Positions 1 to 14,005 of a stretch of 64,000 bases of DNA are shown in pieces (position 1 is the stretch's first letter; each line of letters begins with the position of its first letter). The notes under the pieces are model-generated. The model worked only from the letters and a program-made list of their open reading frames with translations. It ran no database searches and was not told the DNA's origin. Source of the stretch: Takashimella koratensis (Eukaryota > Basidiomycota > Tremellomycetes > Trichosporonales > Tetragoniomycetaceae); NCBI GenBank assembly GCA_003116875.1, contig BCKT01000001.1, forward strand, positions 2,413,486-2,477,485, given 5' to 3'. The position numbers and the translations under genes are program-made.

Positions 1-110
1 GATTTGAGTTGAGGAACTACCGATCAACATGATATCGACGACAGAAGAGAACATGTCACACATGCGAAAAGTATGTAGATAGATACTTGTCTGAGTGAGC
101 CACAGCCTGG

Positions 111-2163
111 TTACTTGCGAAACTCAAGCACGCCGCGTTTCATAACCGCCTCCCAGTTCTGGTCCCACGTCGACCACTCGGGAGGTTCTTCTCCCGGCGC
201 CAAGGATCCGCTCCGGGGCGTCGAGCGGCCGTTGGATCGTGTGCGAGGTCCCGAGCTTGGAGGGTCGAAGAATGCACGGAGCTTAGATAGGTCTGTCCCG
301 TTGGGGAAGTCGCCGAGTAACTCCTGCGGTAAGAATTAGAATACGTCAGCTCCTTCATCGTGGTCGGAGAGAAGCTGAGCCAAGGTACTCACGATCAATT
401 GATCGCCCAGCTCTGTGCCAGTCTCAAAGACACGACCGTTGACCCCTTCTTTCACAAGCTCCGCTATGCACTCAAACCGCCTAGCAAGCACAGGTACTCC
501 GCACCCAAACATATCCACGACCTTCATTGGCAAGTCCCTTCCCGAGCTGCTCGCGTGCATGCTTACTCCAACGTCGGCGCAGCCCAAGAGTGTCGGGTAG
601 TCGCGCGCAGGCACGAAGGCACAGCGAACGAGGACGCCGTGGTCTGCCCATGTGGTGGCTTCACGTTTTGCGACCTCGGCCTCGAAAGCGGCTCGGAGTG
701 TGCCGCGACCCGTGATAATGACGACGAGTCGCGGGAGTGTGGAACCAGATGCCTTGGAGGTAGAGGTGCGCGCGGCTTGGTATTGGTCGAGCGCGGTGAG
801 AAGGGGGGAGAAGTCTTCGTCTGCTGTCCAGGAGGTGGATGAGAAGAGGAAAGCGGGGCGGTCAGATCGGAGCTCGGGAATGCCAGATTTGGCGAGGCGT
901 GTAAATGAAGTCTCTGAGGGAGAGTCGTGAAGTAACGCTGGTGGGATAGGCGGTTCCAAGGTTGGTCCGATTCGCTTGAACAACTAAAGGCATAAGTCAG
1001 TCGACTGTTATGAGTCGTGTAGCAAGGTGAAGAAGGTTGACTTACCTCGTGTTGCATCATTGCTTCAGTTCGGTGGAAGTGCGCAGGTGGCCGGTCGTGT
1101 AGAACGACTGTTTTGCCTCTGGAAAATATCAGCTTCCGCGATCGAATTCGAACAGCTGAGGCTTTATTGGGAATGTCGATCTACCCACTCTAATGACCAC
1201 TCTTTGACGAGGAACTCCTGCAATGCCTTGGTAACGAACAAGTGTGCGTATGCGCTCTGGCCGTATGTCCGCTCGAACCTGACATTTGGTCAGCTTCCGG
1301 CCGCGCTCAACAGCAAAGCTGTCTGCGTTCTTCTCACCATCTAGCCACTTTCACCAACGGGGAGGACGATCCAACTCGCATAGCGAGGATCGAGTATCCC
1401 GTGTTATGCCAGTCAATGATGAGTTTCGAGTTTGACAGGAGGCATATGATCTGCGCGAGGAGTAGCGTTGGGATCGATGGTGGGTTCTGCAAGTCGTCAA
1501 TAGCCGATAGTAGCCGACGCCAAGCTCCGAGTCGAGTATATGGTGGAATGGAAGCTTACCTGGACTAGGAGGATCTCGGTGTGGATGGGGACCTTGATGA
1601 GGCAGAGGTAGAGGACAGAGATGACTTGCGAGACGATTCGGATTGGGGCGCGGAGGATCCACGGGAGTTTGAGCAGGATAGCCGGAGGATTGTGGATGTG
1701 TAGTAAGTGGATCAGGGGAGTTTCGAGCAAGGCAGGAATGGGCGGTGTATCTGAGGCACGATAAGCACATTTCCATGAGTCACTTCAGAAAGTCTGTGCT
1801 GTGGTTTTCTACCACGCTCATGCTTTGCCTGCCTTGACACCCGCTACTCGTCATGGACCTGGCCACGTTCATTCGCCAATCTCTGGTCCTAAACTCACCA
1901 CCGTAGCCCACGACATACGTCTCCCAGCCACTCTTCGCCAGGCTCTCGGTATGGTACATCATTCTGGGGCTCCTTCCCAGGTCTCCAAGCACGAGCACGG
2001 TCGCGCTCCGATGCCGGGCGGGTTTGGGGTGGATGCGCGTGGCGAAGAGGATGAAGAGTGCGGTAGACGGGGTGACAAGAATGACGAAGATGAGAAGGAG
2101 GATGTGGGGAGGGTAACCCGCGGAGGGGTCATCCAGGGGACGATATAGTGGAGCTCCCTGCAT
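111..2163 (-). CDS. ALG1: Chitobiosyldiphosphodolichol beta-1,4-mannosyltransferase (Alg1)
   Basis: This enzyme adds the first mannose, from GDP-mannose, to GlcNAc2-PP-dolichol on the cytosolic face of the ER, an early step of N-glycan assembly. The first exon starts at the ATG at 2163. It encodes a membrane anchor (PPHILLLIFVILVTPSTALF) and then the Alg1 signature VLVLGDLGRSPRMMYH. Later exons give a segment around WHNTGYSILAMRVG, then FERTYGQSAYAHLFVT, then KTVVLHDRPPAHF. The C-terminal GT-B half contains SSTSWTADEDF, GCADVGVSMHASSSGRDLPMK and FGCGVPV, typical of Alg1 (GT33). Seven exons are needed; the last intron is 324-392 and another is 984-1045. The last residues end in VLEFRK with TAA at 111-113. 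The gene is divergent from RPC82 with a 264-bp gap. Family identity is very secure; individual junctions were read by eye. Confidence 0.93.
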
Positions 2164-2427
2164 GGCTAGGTGAGTGAACAGGTCGAGGCGAGCTTGAAGG
2201 AGTGGGAGATGGGAGATGGGAGATGATGTGGACAGAGGAAATGTCGGGATACGGTTAACTCACGTCAGTTGAGCTAGTCTCAGCTGAAATCACGTGACCA
2301 AAGATCAACCTTTTTGTGTTCAAAATTCTGGTTGTTGATCACTTGCTCCTTCACTCCATCCATCATCATCATCCCATGCAGCCATAGCGCTGCCGGCCAT
2401 CCTCACTCCTATCTACGCAGGACAGAC
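2164..2427. promoter_or_regulatory. Divergent intergenic promoter between ALG1 and RPC82
   Basis: 264 bp separate the two start codons, so both promoters and 5' UTRs must lie here. A short repeated GGGAGATG unit occurs near 2207-2224. No other gene is visible. Confidence 0.5.
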
Positions 2428-4562
2428 ATGGCAGCTGCGAACGGCAAAGATGCCGTACGGCTATGCGAGCATATCGTGCGGCAAGCATTTGGTCCTGTTG
2501 TCTGCGTGAGTTGCCAACATTTTTTTCTCTTCCCCACTTCGTCTTGAGCACGGTCCACTCGCTGACACCAGACCTCGTCTACCTTCTTGCTTCTACCATC
2601 ATTATACCGTCCCCAACCCTACAGCGCGTTGCGTCAACACTTCTCAACCGTGGACGGTTGACCGCGGTCGTGTGTGCACGCCTCGCCGGCATCTCGATCT
2701 CACGGACACAAGCGTCGCTCATCCTTCTCATTCAACATGACCTCGTCCGGAGCAACGGCGCATCGTTTCGAAACATTGACGAGGACGAGGCGTACGAGTT
2801 TGATGTCAAGCAGTGCTTGTATCGATTACGCAGAGGACGGATCTTGGCGATTGTCGAGCATGACTTTAATGAATATGTGGGTGTTGGTTCAAACCTATGG
2901 TTTGATGGAAGTAGCGAGTGATGGGGATGCTGACTGGCTGGTGATAGGCTCTAAATGTGGTCAAAAAGCTGTTTTTGTTTGGCAAGCTGCGATTCAAGGA
3001 TATCTTGGAGGTGTGCGCGGCACAGAATGATGGTTTAGGTAGGTCTGGCTGAGACTGGGCAGCTTCAATGGGTGCTGATGGTCCGTGCTCAAATTCGTCT
3101 CCACGCAGCAACGACGTCGTATCAACGGGCGGTTGTAGACCTTTTGCGGGGAAGATTTCTGGAGCCGGCCCATCCTGAACAACACATTTTGGTTGCGGAA
3201 GAAATGGAGCGGAAATACTTGGTACGTAGCTTCACTCCTCGCGGTCCCAGCAGCCTACGTTACTGACGAGTTCCTCCTATCCAATCGTACAGGCGAAGCG
3301 AAGAGATAGAGGTACAGCCACGGCATCCTTGTTGTTCTCTGCCAAGGATCTGGAGGATATGCGCGCGAAGGCGAGGGACGAGGTTCAAGAAGATCTTGAT
3401 CGGATGCGAGATCCGGAGAATGTTCTTACCGCTGTCGTGATCAACAGCAAGAGCAAAAAGTCCAAGGGGAAAGAACGAGATCGCGGCAGTGGCAAGGACG
3501 CAGACGATTCGCGCAACTGGACGATCGACGAGACCAAACACCTTCGTGTCAATTACGACAAGTTTGACGTGCTCATCCGCAACGAGCTGATCATCAAGGC
3601 CACCGAGGACCGGTGGAACCGAGGCGCGGCGGCGGTGATGCGAGCGGTACTGAAGGCATCGATTGCGGAGCAACATTCAGTCGCGGAGGAGCGGACGGCG
3701 GAGTCGGTCGGTCCCGGTACGGTGATGACGTTTATTCAGGAGTCGGCGCACAAGCACCTCGTTTCGGGCTTGGCAGGAGGACAGAAGTTGACCCTCTCCG
3801 AACTGGTCAAGCAGTACCTCGCGATCATGGCGGGCGAGGACGAAGTCACGAGTGGCGGCGCGTTCCTAATGCGCGGAGACAGCGGGTCTAACCCGACTTA
3901 CCAGGTCGAATTTGAGCGGATCTGCTCAAAGCTCAAAGCAACGGTTTTGCAGGATATCGTGAAGCAGCGGCTAGGCCAGCGCGCGGCGAGGGTGTTGAGC
4001 GTCGTGATTCAGGTGAAGAACGCGAGTGAGACTTTGGTGAGTTGATAGGTTCTTGTTCTGACTCCTATCCTGTTTTGAAGTCGTCGGAAGGATTATCGTT
4101 GACCATTCCTGGTGCTTGTAGGTCCGAGAATGGGCGATGATCCCACTACGCGAGGCCCGCGTCCACCTATCCGAGCTCCAGAAGCTCTCGCTTATCGATA
4201 TCCAAGAGGTCCCTCGGCACGCAGCGACAAAAGGTCGCCAAACCTTTTCCGGCAACGACTTCCACTTATGGCGCATCGACACACCCAAAGTCTTTGGTAC
4301 TCTCTTGTCGGGGGTTTACAAGACGCTGGCCAATTTGATCCAGCGGCGCGAGGTGGAAGCAGAACGACGAGCGACGGCGCTAGCCAAGATGGAACGACCG
4401 GATCTACAGGGGATGCTGGAGGAACTGAGTAACAAGGATCAAGAGGATATCGCGGAGCTGGAGAACACGCTCAAGATGATCGCTCTGGCGGAGATGAGAA
4501 CAGAACAGGTGGTCATGATTCTCCGTGATTTGCCGGGTACGGGTGCGCCCGCTACACAGTGA
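2428..4562 (+). CDS. RPC82: RNA polymerase III subunit C82 (Rpc82/RPC3)
   Basis: Rpc82 is a Pol III-specific subunit that forms a heterotrimer with Rpc34 and Rpc31 and acts in promoter opening and initiation. The product starts with MAAANGKDAVRLCEHIVRQA. The N-terminal winged-helix segment continues VASTLLNRGRLTAVVCARLA and ISRTQASLILLIQHDLV, typical of the RPC82 helix-turn-helix region. The central exon 3300-4045 carries further winged-helix sequence. The C-terminal exon (about 4125-4562) ends in a leucine-rich helical segment running into MRTEQVVMILRDLPG. Introns include 2504 to about 2620, one after DFNEY near 2875, and one after AAQNDGL near 3040. The last junction rejoins the frame at ATTSYQRAVVDLL. 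The stop at 4560-4562 faces the next gene tail to tail (191 bp). Identification is by family pattern and is strong. Confidence 0.9.
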
Positions 4563-4753
4563 GCTGGGATGAGCTACATTTCCAATCTTCGTCTGAGGGT
4601 TTGATGTTTTCTACATTGTCCATACGTATCGAACCCGTTGACTGCAGATCATGTGGATTACAAGCGCAAGCAATGCATACAGCGCGTTTTACGATATGCC
4701 AAGAGACGTCGATCCATATGGTCGTACACATGCGCAGTCCTGATCTCAATCCC

Positions 4754-6279
4754 TCACCACCAGTCTGCGTCGCGGGCTGTCGCGGTACCATGGATGACAC
4801 ATGTCCAGATCCGGCGGCGCGACCTCCATGCCTCTGTGAATGCCCACCACCTCCAAACGTCCTGAGCACTGTACGCGGGCCCTTGCACTTTCCCTCCCAA
4901 CTCCTCATGCAGCTTCATCACTACCCCTTGCCCATCCCCTTCCTCTCCTCCACCTTCCTTCTCACCACTCTCGGTGTCTCGTCCTGGGCGATGCACATTG
5001 GCCAACGCAATCTTCACGGGCTCCATCACATCCTCGTGTAATTCTATCCAAGCACTCGCGTTCGACGTCGGACCCATGGGTCCGATCCGCCATCGCTCCG
5101 CGAGCTGGCCCGTGAAATGCCGCGCAGATTGGACAGTCAAGGCTGTCCAGAAAGACGAAGGGTAGTCGGCGTAGTAAGTCTGGCTGCAGGTGTGGTACCA
5201 TGCGAGAAAGGAGTTGATCTCGGTCTGGTGTGGGTACGGAATGGTGATCGTGGATGGGGGGAGAGAGGCGTTGGGTGGAGTGTGAGCGTGAGGGATAGGA
5301 AGGAGGACGTGGGTTGGGGTCTGAGGAGGGTCGGCGGGAGAAGAAGCTGGAGGGATGAGGAGGTACTCGGCAACCTGGACAATGACATGGTCAGGAAGGT
5401 GTCGGAAGGACGGGGTCTGTCGAGGTCTCTCATATGCAGTGAAGAGGCGAGGCTTCGGTCGACTTAAAACGTCGGGATCTACTAGGTCTGCCTGTGATCT
5501 TGGTCAGACTCATCAAGCAGCTTGACTGTGTGGTGTGCCGCTGGAGGGCAAACATCATGACCTACCTGCAAGACGTGGTCTCCCTTCTCCATCCACCTAG
5601 CTCTCTGCCCCTGCGTGCCTGCCCAGTACCCAGCCCTCTCTACCTGTTCACTCACCCACGGTCCCCAGCCCGTGTACCTCGGCAGACTCCAGCCCAGACA
5701 AATCGCCGCCTCGTGTCCTCCTCCTCCACCGCCTCCTAGCACCCTACCACTCGCTACGAGCGCTTCTACTCTCGCGAAGCACGCCGAGTGTATAACCACG
5801 ATCCTCTGCGGCATCTTGCGTGACCATTCTGGCCCGCCTGCCTGTGGGAGCGCGGGCGAGGGCGGTGGTGGACGACCCACGAATGGTTGGGGGTTGTTCG
5901 GGGACATAGGGGAGATAGGCAGCTGGACTGCGCCAGTGGAGTATTGAAGCGCTTGCCAGGAGTGCAGCCAGTGTGTGCCGGGAGGAATGAGAGGGGACGG
6001 GGGTGTGGATGGGATAGGAGCGGGGGTGGGTGGAGGTGCGAGGAGTTGACCCTTCCGAGGACCCGGGAGCGGGATGTCGAGACGTGGAGAGGCGCATGGA
6101 AGGCCGCAGAGGCAGCAGTACGCATCCATGGCGAGGAGTGAGTTCGCAGTGAGAAGGTGGGTGGGAGAGAAGATTGTCTCTGGAGCAGCGGAGTAGTCGG
6201 GAGCGTGCGAGGTGGAAGAGGGGGAAGTCGCAGCGGTAATGTCGATACGCAGAGGCGTATGGGGGAATTGAGAGACCAT
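4754..6279 (-). CDS. Uncharacterised protein with possible F-box-like segment
   Basis: Two exons, 5566-6279 and 4754-5491, are separated by one intron (5492-5565, GTAGGT...ACAG). They give a 483-residue protein starting MVSQFPHTPLRID. The N-terminal part is proline-rich and has a four-cysteine patch (DAYCCLCGLPCASPR) that could be a small metal-binding or CxxC-type element. A tract of eight glycines (GGGGGGGG) lies in the middle. After the intron, FRHLPDHVIVQVAEYLLIPP resembles the first helix of an F-box, and WYHTCSQTYYADYPSSFW resembles the F-box-proximal region of fungal F-box proteins; this resemblance is weak. Tryptophan-rich segments near the end (DVWRWWAFTEAW) argue for real coding. 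I do not recognise an orthologue, and the F-box assignment is an inference only. Confidence 0.7.
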
Positions 6280-7450
6280 GGTGGATGAGGGTCGGGGTGA
6301 GCACGTACGGGGTAGGTAAGGGAGGGGGAGGGTCGGCGATCAGGTAGCTTGAAGGGAGAGGCGAGAGAAAGGAAGGAGGTGTGAGAGCGGAACGTGAGTA
6401 TGTGGTAGACAGTAGATCAGCGGGTGGAGAGATCCGGGGAGAGGAAGAACAGAGAGCGATACAGAGTGCAGAAAGAGATGGTAATCAGCGATGCGGCAGA
6501 GTTTGAGTGGATCCTCACAGAGCGGCTGTAGATGACTTCCTATTGTGGACAATTAGCTATGACCGATGGGGATGGACAAGGATTGTAGATCGAGAGGGGT
6601 AGTCCGGGAGAGAAGTCTTGATATGATGGAGAGAGATGTATAGGGGCTGGTATGGGACTCCAGACGGTTGGAGAGGTCTTCCACAGTAAGTGATATGCTA
6701 GGAGTCAAGTCGAGGGTCTTCACCAGTTAGGCATGTCAAGTTATACCCTCTACTTGGGTTTGTTGATTCACCCTTTCTCCAGTGGACAAGAAAGGAGCTA
6801 ACCGAGATCCGAGCAGGGCTACCACAGCACTCAGTCTGATACGCCTCCTGAGTGTGCAAGGAGGGCTCGGGGAGACCACAGAAAGGATGACTCCGCTCTT
6901 TCGGATGAGCAGGGGCTGGGTTCCTTTCATCCCCTCCGCCCCCCCGCGGCGCTCGGAGTAGGAGTCCGCGGATAAGGATCGTGAGAGTCCGAGACGCCTC
7001 CAGTGGGTATAACAAGTAGAGAGGGGACACGTGAGATGTGACTGAGGTGAGTTAAGGGGGGGAGATGGAGACGAGAGTTGGTTGCCTGAGGATTAGTAGA
7101 GGGGAGGGTAGGTGCTGGGAAGTATTCGGTGCCGGTGCCACATTTCACCGCCACCGCCACTGGACCCGGACCAACGTCACCATCAATCCGACAATCTCAC
7201 CATCACCACTACTCCTCCTCATCCATCCTTCAACCCATCTACCCATCTCATCCCATCCACATCCTCCATCCATCGTCACCTCGGCCCCCTCAATCCTCAA
7301 CACCCTCTCCACCTCTTCGAACCGACGTCAACCTCCGGCTCTCGCCGCTGGCTCCACTAACCCGTTTTTCCCGTTCACGCAGCACCGACCCAACTCCACT
7401 CTCCATCCCGACCCCGACCCCAACTCCTACCCCAGCTCTAAATCCACATC
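6280..7450. promoter_or_regulatory. Divergent intergenic region upstream of the 4754-6279 gene and WASP
   Basis: This is 1.17 kb between two divergent start codons. The part near 7140-7450 is strongly pyrimidine-rich (runs of CATC/CCAC/CTCC), as expected for the 5' UTR of the + gene. The short reading frames across it have no family resemblance. No RNA gene was recognised. Confidence 0.4.
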
Positions 7451-9522
7451 ATGCCGTCCGTGTCGACACTGTCGGCCGACGACAAGGCGAAAGTGAAACG
7501 CGCTGTCCCGACTTCCTCGCATAAGATTGTGACGGCGGCTGTGGCGAGGGTATATCAGGCTCGCGAAGGAGCAACGACGTGAGTGAGCCGGTAGACGGGG
7601 CGGCAGCGGAGTCATCACATCAGTGGATATCAGTCGGAACCAAGCTTTCGTGGAGGGAGGGAGGATGAACACGGAGCAAGGAGGTGGAGCGTAGCTGACT
7701 CTTCGTAGATGGTCGTATGCCGGTGTCGAGGGCGCTCTCGTCTTTTGCGCCGATAAGAGCCGGGGTGGGCTTTGGTTCCGCGTCGTCGACCTTGCCGTAA
7801 GTCCATCATTCCACTCACTTGTCTCTCGCTATCACTTAATCCACCGTCCAATCCCATTTTCTATGGCCCTGCTTCCTTGTTTCTGTGGGCTACCCTTCCA
7901 AGCTATCATAGAAGCTAACGCAAGGATGTAGAGCAACCGCGGGGCTATCTGGGAACACGAGCTGCCCAACGAGATCGAGTACAATCAGGACAAACCGTTC
8001 TTCCACTCTTGGATCGGTGACGTGCGTATCTTTGCACTTCTAAACCTTCGCAAGATACAAGCCCTCAAGATCCAAGGCTGACAATTTGACCCCTCTCTTT
8101 GGTCATTTGATCGTACAGAAAGCTCAAATTGCGTTCGTCTTTGCCGCCGAGAGCGAGGGACAAGATTTTTACAAGAAAGTCGCGAACCGGTCCAAGTATG
8201 CTAGTGAGTCGAGTCTGGCTACACGACCGCCAGGCCAAGAAGTTGGAAGCAGCGCTGACTCTGACGCTTGCGCCTGTAGCCAAAGTGAAGGAGGACAAGA
8301 AGGAGAAGGCGGCATCTTCGACGCCAACTAAGAAGAAGGCCAAGGGAAAGATTGACAAGTCGCTCATTTCTGGACCGGTATGTCGCTCCATCCCTCGTAT
8401 TCCCTCTTCCACTCCTTGCCTGATCGCGGTTCCACCCTCCCTTAACCCATACTAACCCATTCCAGTCGGCTGGATCATTCCAACATGTCGCGCACATGGG
8501 GTACGACTCCGAAAAGGGATTCTCCTCAACTGGTGTCGACCCAAGCTGGCAAGCTCTTCTCGAGCAGCTTAGCCACCATGGGATCAGTCATCATGAGATT
8601 GCGAAGAACGAGCAGTTCATCAAAGATTACGTTCAGCAGAAAGGTGGGATTGAACAAGTGAGTTTTGCTTAGGTGGATAGTCTATCTTCGCCTCTACCAT
8701 CCACCGCGGCGTGTGCTTACTTCTATACCAAATTTTTAGGCGACGAAGAAACGCGCTCCCCCACCTCCGACGTCCAAGCGCAAAGCTGCACCTCCCCCTC
8801 CTGCCCCTCGACCTCGTGCTGGATCATCTGTCCCATCCGCCCCGTCTGCTCCTCCACCTCCACCTCCGGCCCGCCCTCTCCCATCTGCCGCTGCTGTCCC
8901 TACTCCTCCGCCTCCTCCACCTCGCGCAGGCGGCGGCGGGCCTCCTCCTCCTCCTCCGCCACCTCCCCCTCCTGGCCCCTCTCGCTTGGGCGCGCCTGCA
9001 GCTCCACCTCCCCCACCCCCTCCTCCAGGTGGTCGTGGAGGCGCCCCTCCCCCTCCCCCTCCTCCACCTCCACCGGGCGGGCGTGGTGGTGCGCCTCCTC
9101 CCCCTCCTCCCCCTCCTCCACCTTCCAGCGGCGCACCACCCGCACCACCAGCTGCGGCTGGAGGCAGGGCGGCGCTCTTCGCCTCCATCCAGGGCCAGGG
9201 GGTTCAGAACCTCCGCAAAGTCGATGCATCGGAACAACGCATGTCGCCCCTCGCGGGTGCAGCAGGCGGATCAGCAGCAGCAGCAGCAGCGTCGCCTGTC
9301 GCTCCAGAAGAATGTGAGTAAATGTTCCTGCTGAACTACTTGACCTCCTGTGTTATGGGCCTTGTTGCTGTCGGAAGGTCTAATGCTGATGATTTTGCTT
9401 TTGGATGTATCGAACGGAATACAGCGGGAGATTTGGCGTTCTCGTTGGCTGCTGCTCTTGCAAGGCGCAAAGAAGACCTCGGCGACTCGGACGAGGAAGA
9501 GAGCGACGGCGAGTGGGATTAA
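7451..9522 (+). CDS. LAS17: WASP/Las17-type Arp2/3 activator with WH1, CRIB, polyproline, WH2 and acidic tail
   Basis: This protein is a nucleation-promoting factor for Arp2/3-dependent actin patches and endocytosis. Exons give, in order, a WH1/EVH1 domain (SSHKIVTAAVARVYQ, SYAGVEGALVFCADKS, WFRVVDL, FHSWIGDKAQIAFVFA) and a lysine-rich basic segment. A canonical CRIB motif follows (ISGPSAGSFQHVAHMGYD, matching ISxP...FxHxxHxG), with its autoinhibitory helix (WQALLEQLSHHGISHHEI). Next come long proline tracts, a WH2 motif (RAALFASIQGQGVQNLRKV), a poly-alanine run and an acidic C-terminus ending EEESDGEWD with the expected tryptophan. The last intron starts at about 9315 and the C-terminal exon ends at TAA 9520-9522. 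Saccharomyces Las17 lacks CRIB, so a Cdc42-responsive form is implied here. The start ATG at 7451 matches the WH1 position. Confidence 0.93.
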
Positions 9523-10690
9523 GCCTGGTGTGTTTTACGAGGCGTTGGAGAAGAACGAGAAGAGGGTTTCGGTGTGGGTCTGGATAACGAGGTTGATTGT
9601 ATCGTATCGTGTTTGATTTTGACCCCGGGTTCGGGTGTAAAGGAGAGGTTGATAACAGAATTACGAAGACAGAGACAGAGAGAGCAGCGATATGTGATGA
9701 TCGTATAACTGCCAGGTTGCATAATAAGTGCTCTTTATAACGGACGAGCGAGGTTTGGGAATTTGAGGGTGACGAATCGACAAGAAAAACGAGATGACGA
9801 CGTTAGAACGAAGAGAGAAAGGGCGAGGAAGTGACGATCAGAACCGACTAATGCTAGGTACTGACGACGCAGGGTGGTAAGGATCGCAAAGGGGGAAATA
9901 ATAGCGACGAAGAGGGGAGATAGGTTAAGAGAGACGGAGGAAGGGTCAAGAGCAGGAGCAAGATGAGATTGATAGAAACGAGGATGGGGAGAAAGGGACA
10001 TATGGGGAGATGAGCCATGGAGAGTAGGATCGGAACAACGGAACGACTCTATTTGATCTGATGTATTCTGAGAATAGACCGAAACTAAACCTGAAACTGA
10101 AACGGAAGACTTGAGAGCAAAAGAACCGCGGTATCAAGAGATCACGATATCGAGGAGAAGTGGGGTATGTAGCAGAAAAGAAAGGGAATTGGAAATTGCG
10201 TGTTGTCTGCCGATTGTGGAGGGTATGTGATTATTCTGCAAAGTCTCGAGATTGAATCGATTCGATTCTGCGTGGCGTGGCTAGGATAAGAATCCGCGTG
10301 TCTCGATCGCTCCGTATCTGTACGGAGTGCGAGATTGGCCTGAACCTGCGCCGACGCTAGTCCAGGGCATCCTCGCAGCGAACATATACCGATCCGTCAG
10401 CGGGCCATGTCTGCTGCGAGACGCCGGCCGCGCTCCTCCATTCCCGTGCAAGAGCGGCCTGCACGCAACAGGCAAGCCGGCGGTAGGCGAAACCACGATA
10501 TACAATTCTCGGATTGAGAGCATGAGGTTTTATAGAGATTGGGAATGATGCAAAGGGTCGTATCGGGGCGTAAAGGGATATGATTGCGATATGCGAGACA
10601 ATGCAAGGGGACGAGAACAGCGGTTGAAACAGTTCGAAGCGAGGCAGAACGAGGAAGGAGAGGATAGGGTCGAAGGAGCGAACTAGCCGG
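9523..10690. other. Convergent intergenic region between WASP and SRPK
   Basis: 1.17 kb between two stop codons, presumably holding both 3' UTRs and terminators. It is rich in GAGA/GAAA on the + strand. The short frames around 10281-10548 show no domain or family pattern. I see no gene. Confidence 0.4.
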
Positions 10691-13536
<2,846 letters not shown>

Positions 13537-13969
13537 GGTGTAATGTTAGGTTGGAGGGCGGAGAGAAATGGATTTATATGTAGTCGCGCTAGATGGGGTC
13601 AGATACTGGCACAGGATGGTGAGGGAGGGTGGTGTGGGCGGTGTCGGTGGTTGCCGCCGAGTCGAGTCGGTCGAGCCTGCGTCGACCGTCGGCTGGATGT
13701 GTGGATGGATGGGAGGGGCGGTGGTAGATGAGGGCCGGCGGTGATGTTGACGCCTGACGCCTGTGAGATGTCGTGTGTCCTCGGCGATGTTCGGCGCAAG
13801 GACGGCGATGGGGTGGAGGGTGTGCTGCGAGGTGAGGAGAGGTGTAGAGGTAGGGGTGAGAGTGGATGAGGATGTGGATGGAAGTGAGAAGGCAAGTGGT
13901 GGTGGATGGATGTCGACGGTGGGTACAAGGGATGAAACGTTAATTGATTCAAAGGATGGGTGGGGTCGA

Positions 13970-14005
<36 letters not shown>

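Noticed and set aside
7310..7330. Reverse-strand GGTTCGAAGAGG resembling a tRNA T-arm
   Set aside because: No acceptor or D-stem pairing and no A box at the right distance; it lies in the WASP 5' region.
8736..9237. Poly-glycine and Arg/Trp-rich antisense frames opposite the WASP proline tracts
   Set aside because: They simply read the complement of CCT/CCA proline codons; the sense strand has clear WASP domains.
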